Below are positions 58,318 to 64,000 of a stretch of 64,000 bases of DNA, piece after piece. Location: assembly GCF_014042345.1 (NCBI RefSeq), contig NZ_JACEZT010000006.1:248001-312000 (forward strand). The letters run 5' to 3'. A program made the translations under genes and the position numbers. The stretch comes from Rugamonas brunnea (lineage in GTDB: Bacteria > Pseudomonadota > Gammaproteobacteria > Burkholderiales > Burkholderiaceae_D). The notes under the pieces were generated by a model. It worked only from the letters and a program-made list of their open reading frames with translations, did no database searches and had not been told where the DNA came from. Position 1 is the first letter of the stretch. Every line of letters begins with the position of its first letter.

Positions 58318-59460
58318 ATGGACTTTACCTTTAATGAAGAACAACAGCAGTTCGCCGACGCGCTGCGCCGCTGGGTCGAGAAGGACTACGGTTTCGATGT
58401 GCGCCGCCAGATCATCCATTCCCCGGCCGGCGTCTCCGACGCGGCCTGGGCCACGCTGACGGAGCTGGGCATGCTGGCGCTGCCCGTGCCCGAAGCGCAG
58501 GGTGGTTTCGATGGCAGCGCCGTTGACCTGCTGTTGGTGATGCAGGAACTGGGCCGTGGCCTGGTGGTGGAGCCGTATTTCGCCACCGTGCTCGGTGCGC
58601 ACTTCCTCAAGCTGGCTGGCGGCCCCGGTGCCGAGGCGCTGCTGGAACAGGTGGCAAGCGGCACGCTGAAACTGGCGTGCGCGCTTGGTGAACAGGGCGC
58701 ACGCCACGATTTGAACGACATCGCCACCGCGGCCCGCGCCAGCGGCGATGGCTATGTGATCGATGGCAGCAAGACGGTGGTGATCCACGGCGGCCAGGCC
58801 GGCGCCTTCATTGTCTCGGCCCGCAGCGCCGGCGCCCAGCGCGACACGGCCGGCATCTCGCTGTTCGTGGTGCCGGCCGACGCGCCCGGCGTCACCGTGC
58901 GCGACTACCGCACCATCGACGGCCAGCGCGCCGCCACGGTCACCCTGCGCGACGTGGCCGTGCCGGCGTCGGCCCTGCTGGGCCAGGCCGGCGCCGGCTG
59001 GGAGATCCTGGACGCGGCCGCCGACTACGGCGCCACGCTGCTGTGCGCGGAAGCCGTGGGCGCGATGGATGCCATTTTCGCCGCCACGCTGGAGTACCTG
59101 AAGACGCGCTCGCAGTTCGGCGCGCCGATCGGCAAATTCCAGGCGCTGCAACACCGCATGGCCGATATGTTCATCCACGTCGAGCAGGCCCGTTCCATGG
59201 CCATGCTGGCGGCGGCCAAGGTCGGTGGCGACGCGGAGGAGCGGCGCCGCACGGTGTCGGCGGCGAAGGCCCGCGTCGGCCAGGCGGCCAAGTTCGTCGG
59301 CCAGCAAGCGGTGCAACTGCATGGCGGCATGGGCGTGACGGACGAACTGCCTGCGGCCCACCACTTCAAGCGCCTGACCATGATCGACATGACGTTCGGT
59401 GACGCCGACCATCACCTGGAACGCTTCATCGCCCAGCCGGCCTTCCGGCAGCACGCGTGA
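58318..59460 (+). CDS. Acyl-CoA dehydrogenase, small-subunit type
   Basis: A 380-residue acyl-CoA dehydrogenase paralogue distinct from its neighbour. It has FTFNEEQQQFADALRRWV at the start, MLALPVPEAQGGFDG, the FAD region LDAAADYGATLLCAEAVGAM and the C-terminal LHGGMGVTDELPAAHHFKR. The ATG at 58318 is preferred: GAGGGG ends six bases before it, but lies directly against the earlier in-frame ATG at 58312. Pairing of two unlike dehydrogenases in one operon suggests an alpha2beta2 enzyme in which only one subunit supplies some active-site residues. Confidence 0.85.
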   Translation: MDFTFNEEQQQFADALRRWVEKDYGFDVRRQIIHSPAGVSDAAWATLTELGMLALPVPEAQGGFDGSAVDLLLVMQELGRGLVVEPYFATVLGAHFLKLAGGPGAEALLEQVASGTLKLACALGEQGARHDLNDIATAARASGDGYVIDGSKTVVIHGGQAGAFIVSARSAGAQRDTAGISLFVVPADAPGVTVRDYRTIDGQRAATVTLRDVAVPASALLGQAGAGWEILDAAADYGATLLCAEAVGAMDAIFAATLEYLKTRSQFGAPIGKFQALQHRMADMFIHVEQARSMAMLAAAKVGGDAEERRRTVSAAKARVGQAAKFVGQQAVQLHGGMGVTDELPAAHHFKRLTMIDMTFGDADHHLERFIAQPAFRQHA

Positions 59461-59471
59461 GGTGCGCGGAC

Positions 59472-59936
59472 ATGGCACAACTCCAGTGGTATTTCGACGA
59501 CTTCTACGCCGGGCAGGAAATTGCGCTCGGTACGCGCCACGTGACGGAGGAAGAGATCGTCGCCTTCGCCACGGCGTACGACCCGCAGCCGTTCCACGTC
59601 GACCACGACGCGGCGGCGGCTTCCATCTACGGCGGCGTGATCGCCAGCGGCTGGCATACCTGCAGCATGATGATGCGCATGGTGGTGGATGGCTTGCTGT
59701 CCAGTGCGGCGGGCATGGGGTCGCCCGGCCTCGACGGCGTGCGCTGGCTCAAGCCGGTGCGTGCGGGCGACACGCTGGCGGTGCTGTACCGCACCAAGGA
59801 AACGCGGCCCTCGGCATCGCGGCCGGACCGCGGCGTGGTGTGGTCGGTGTGGGAGGCGCGCAACCAGCACGGTGAGCTGGTCTGCACGGTGGATGGCATG
59901 GGCATGTACGCGCGCCGGCCCGCCGCGCAGGACTGA
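59472..59936 (+). CDS. MaoC-family (R)-specific enoyl-CoA hydratase-like protein
   Basis: A 154-residue single hot-dog-fold MaoC dehydratase. The hydratase signature is visible: EEEIVAFATAYDPQPFHVD with the catalytic Asp/His pair, then GVIASGWHTCSMMMRM. GAGG lies nine bases before the ATG at 59472, overlapping the preceding stop. It would hydrate the enoyl-CoA made by the two dehydrogenases. The lack of thiolase or CoA ligase nearby leaves the pathway open. It is convergent with the cyclase gene. Confidence 0.87.
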   Translation: MAQLQWYFDDFYAGQEIALGTRHVTEEEIVAFATAYDPQPFHVDHDAAAASIYGGVIASGWHTCSMMMRMVVDGLLSSAAGMGSPGLDGVRWLKPVRAGDTLAVLYRTKETRPSASRPDRGVVWSVWEARNQHGELVCTVDGMGMYARRPAAQD

Positions 59937-59948
59937 GCGGGGGGCGGT

Positions 59949-60892
59949 TCAGGCGCTGTGGCGGGCCGGCGGCTCGCCGGCGCTGGCCACGCTGTAGCGG
60001 TTGCGGCCGTGCAGCTTGGCCCGGTACAGTTGCTCGTCGGCGTTGCGGATCAGCGCCTCGGGTTCGCTGGCCTCGCCCGGCTGTAGCGTGGCGATACCCA
60101 TGCTGACGGAGACCACGGAACTGGTGGGCGACGCTTCGTGGGGCAGGGCCAGCGCGTCCACCTCGTCGAGGATGCGGCGCGCCACGGCCGTGGCCCCGGC
60201 CAGCCCTTCCTGTGGCAACAGCAGGATGAATTCCTCGCCCCCGTAGCGCGCCAGCAGGTCTTGCGGACGCGACGCGCAGCGCTTCATGGCCACCGCCACT
60301 TTTTGCAGGCACTGGTCACCGGCCTGGTGGCCGTAAGCATCGTTGTAGCGCTTGAAGTGGTCGATGTCGATCATGATGGCCGACAGCGGCATGCCGCTGC
60401 GCGCGCAGCGCCGCCATTCCAGTTCCAGCGTGTCGTTGAAGTGGCGCCGGTTGGCCACGCCCGTCAAGGCGTCGGTCAGCGTCAATTCGCGCATGGCGTC
60501 GGCCTGGCGCTTGACGGTGAGCTGCGTGCGCACGCGCGCGCGTACCACGGCCACGTTGAAGGGTTTGCTGATGAAGTCCACGGCGCCCGCTTCCAGCGCG
60601 CGCGTCTCGTCCTCGGGCTGGCTCAGGGCGGTGACGAAGATGATGGGGATGTCCTGCACCTCGGGCGTGGCCCGCAGCGCCGCGCAGACGGCGTAGCCAT
60701 CCATGCCGGGCATCACTGCGTCGAGCAGGATCAGGTCCGGCAATTGCTGGCGCGCGATCTCGATCGCGGTCGGGCCATCGAGGGCGAACAGCACTTCCTG
60801 CTCGTCGCGCAGGGCCTGGTACAGCACCTGCACGTTTTCCATCGCGTCGTCCACGATCAGGATGCGGCCGTTGACGGCAAGGTCGGTCCAGC

Positions 60893-60896
<4 letters not shown>
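59949..60896 (-). CDS. Response regulator diguanylate cyclase (REC-GGDEF)
   Basis: A 315-residue protein with an N-terminal receiver (residues 10-125: VDDAMENVQVL, phospho-acceptor Asp59 in LILLDAVMPGMDG, Lys111 in SKPF) and a C-terminal GGDEF domain (about 140-305). The catalytic motif is GGEEF at 219-223 and the inhibitory I-site RPQD at 210-213 is intact, so it should make c-di-GMP with product feedback. Its ATG overlaps the stop of the hybrid kinase gene (ATGA), so the kinase is its likely partner. Confidence 0.9.

Positions 60897-64000
<3,104 letters not shown>

Overview
The window looks like a chromosomal segment of a high-GC betaproteobacterium of the Oxalobacteraceae (Massilia, Duganella, Pseudoduganella, Janthinobacterium group). 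This is inferred from gene content, not from a database search: several PEP-CTERM proteins (two of the short FxDxF type), paired DUF1800/DUF1501 genes, a reverse transsulfuration pair, large TonB-dependent receptors and consistently GC-rich coding. There is no integrase, transposase, phage gene, CRISPR array or recognised defence system. The window is cut inside genes at both ends.

Left part (1-13.2 kb): the end of a biotin-dependent acyl-CoA carboxylase alpha subunit; a LysR regulator divergent from a carboxymuconolactone decarboxylase-like/tautomerase/DUF4865 operon with two copies of a palindromic operator between them; a ferritin-like DUF455 protein; and a metal-resistance block. That block has an OmpR-type regulator and histidine kinase (4866-6927), then a small exported protein and a CzcCBA-type RND efflux system (7080-13208). 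A palindrome resembling metal-response-regulator boxes lies between the two halves.

Middle left (13.2-30.3 kb): an orphan alpha-oxoamine synthase-like PLP enzyme, two FxDxF PEP-CTERM proteins, an amino-acid permease, a PilZ/YcgR-like protein, a copper-type operon (Cys/His/Met-rich small protein, TolC-like lipoprotein, Tat-exported multicopper oxidase), a membrane-anchored AraC-type regulator divergent from a TonB receptor, a second TonB receptor and a GcvA-like LysR regulator.

Middle right (30.3-45.5 kb): the LysR gene diverges from a DUF1338 (HglS-like 2-oxoadipate dioxygenase/decarboxylase) gene, an overlapping FAD-linked D-2-hydroxyglutarate dehydrogenase-like gene and an amino-acid permease. 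Together these read as the end of a lysine/2-aminoadipate degradation route. Then follow DUF4337, tRNA-Leu(TAA), a third PEP-CTERM protein, the DUF1501/DUF1800 pair (DUF1800 frameshifted), a DUF2306-like membrane protein, two paralogous 63-residue proteins, a zinc-ribbon membrane protein, a periplasmic solute-binding protein, a U32 tRNA-hydroxylation protein and a solitary ParB-like protein.

Right part (45.5-64 kb): penicillin-acylase-family hydrolase, YbaK deacylase, cystathionine beta-synthase plus gamma-lyase/synthase, thymidine kinase, an HExxH membrane protein, Prc protease, a probable small RNA locus, an NHL-propeller/M23-peptidase fusion, an acyl-CoA dehydrogenase pair with a MaoC hydratase, and a two-gene signalling operon (multidomain hybrid kinase plus REC-GGDEF diguanylate cyclase).

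The most interesting items are the HglS/D-2HG-dehydrogenase operon with its LysR box, the NHL-M23 fusion, the candidate RNA at 54.6 kb, the paralogous 63-aa proteins, the CTTAAG palindromes before two PEP-CTERM genes, and the two-copy operator at 2.5 kb. I found no clearly new multi-gene system.
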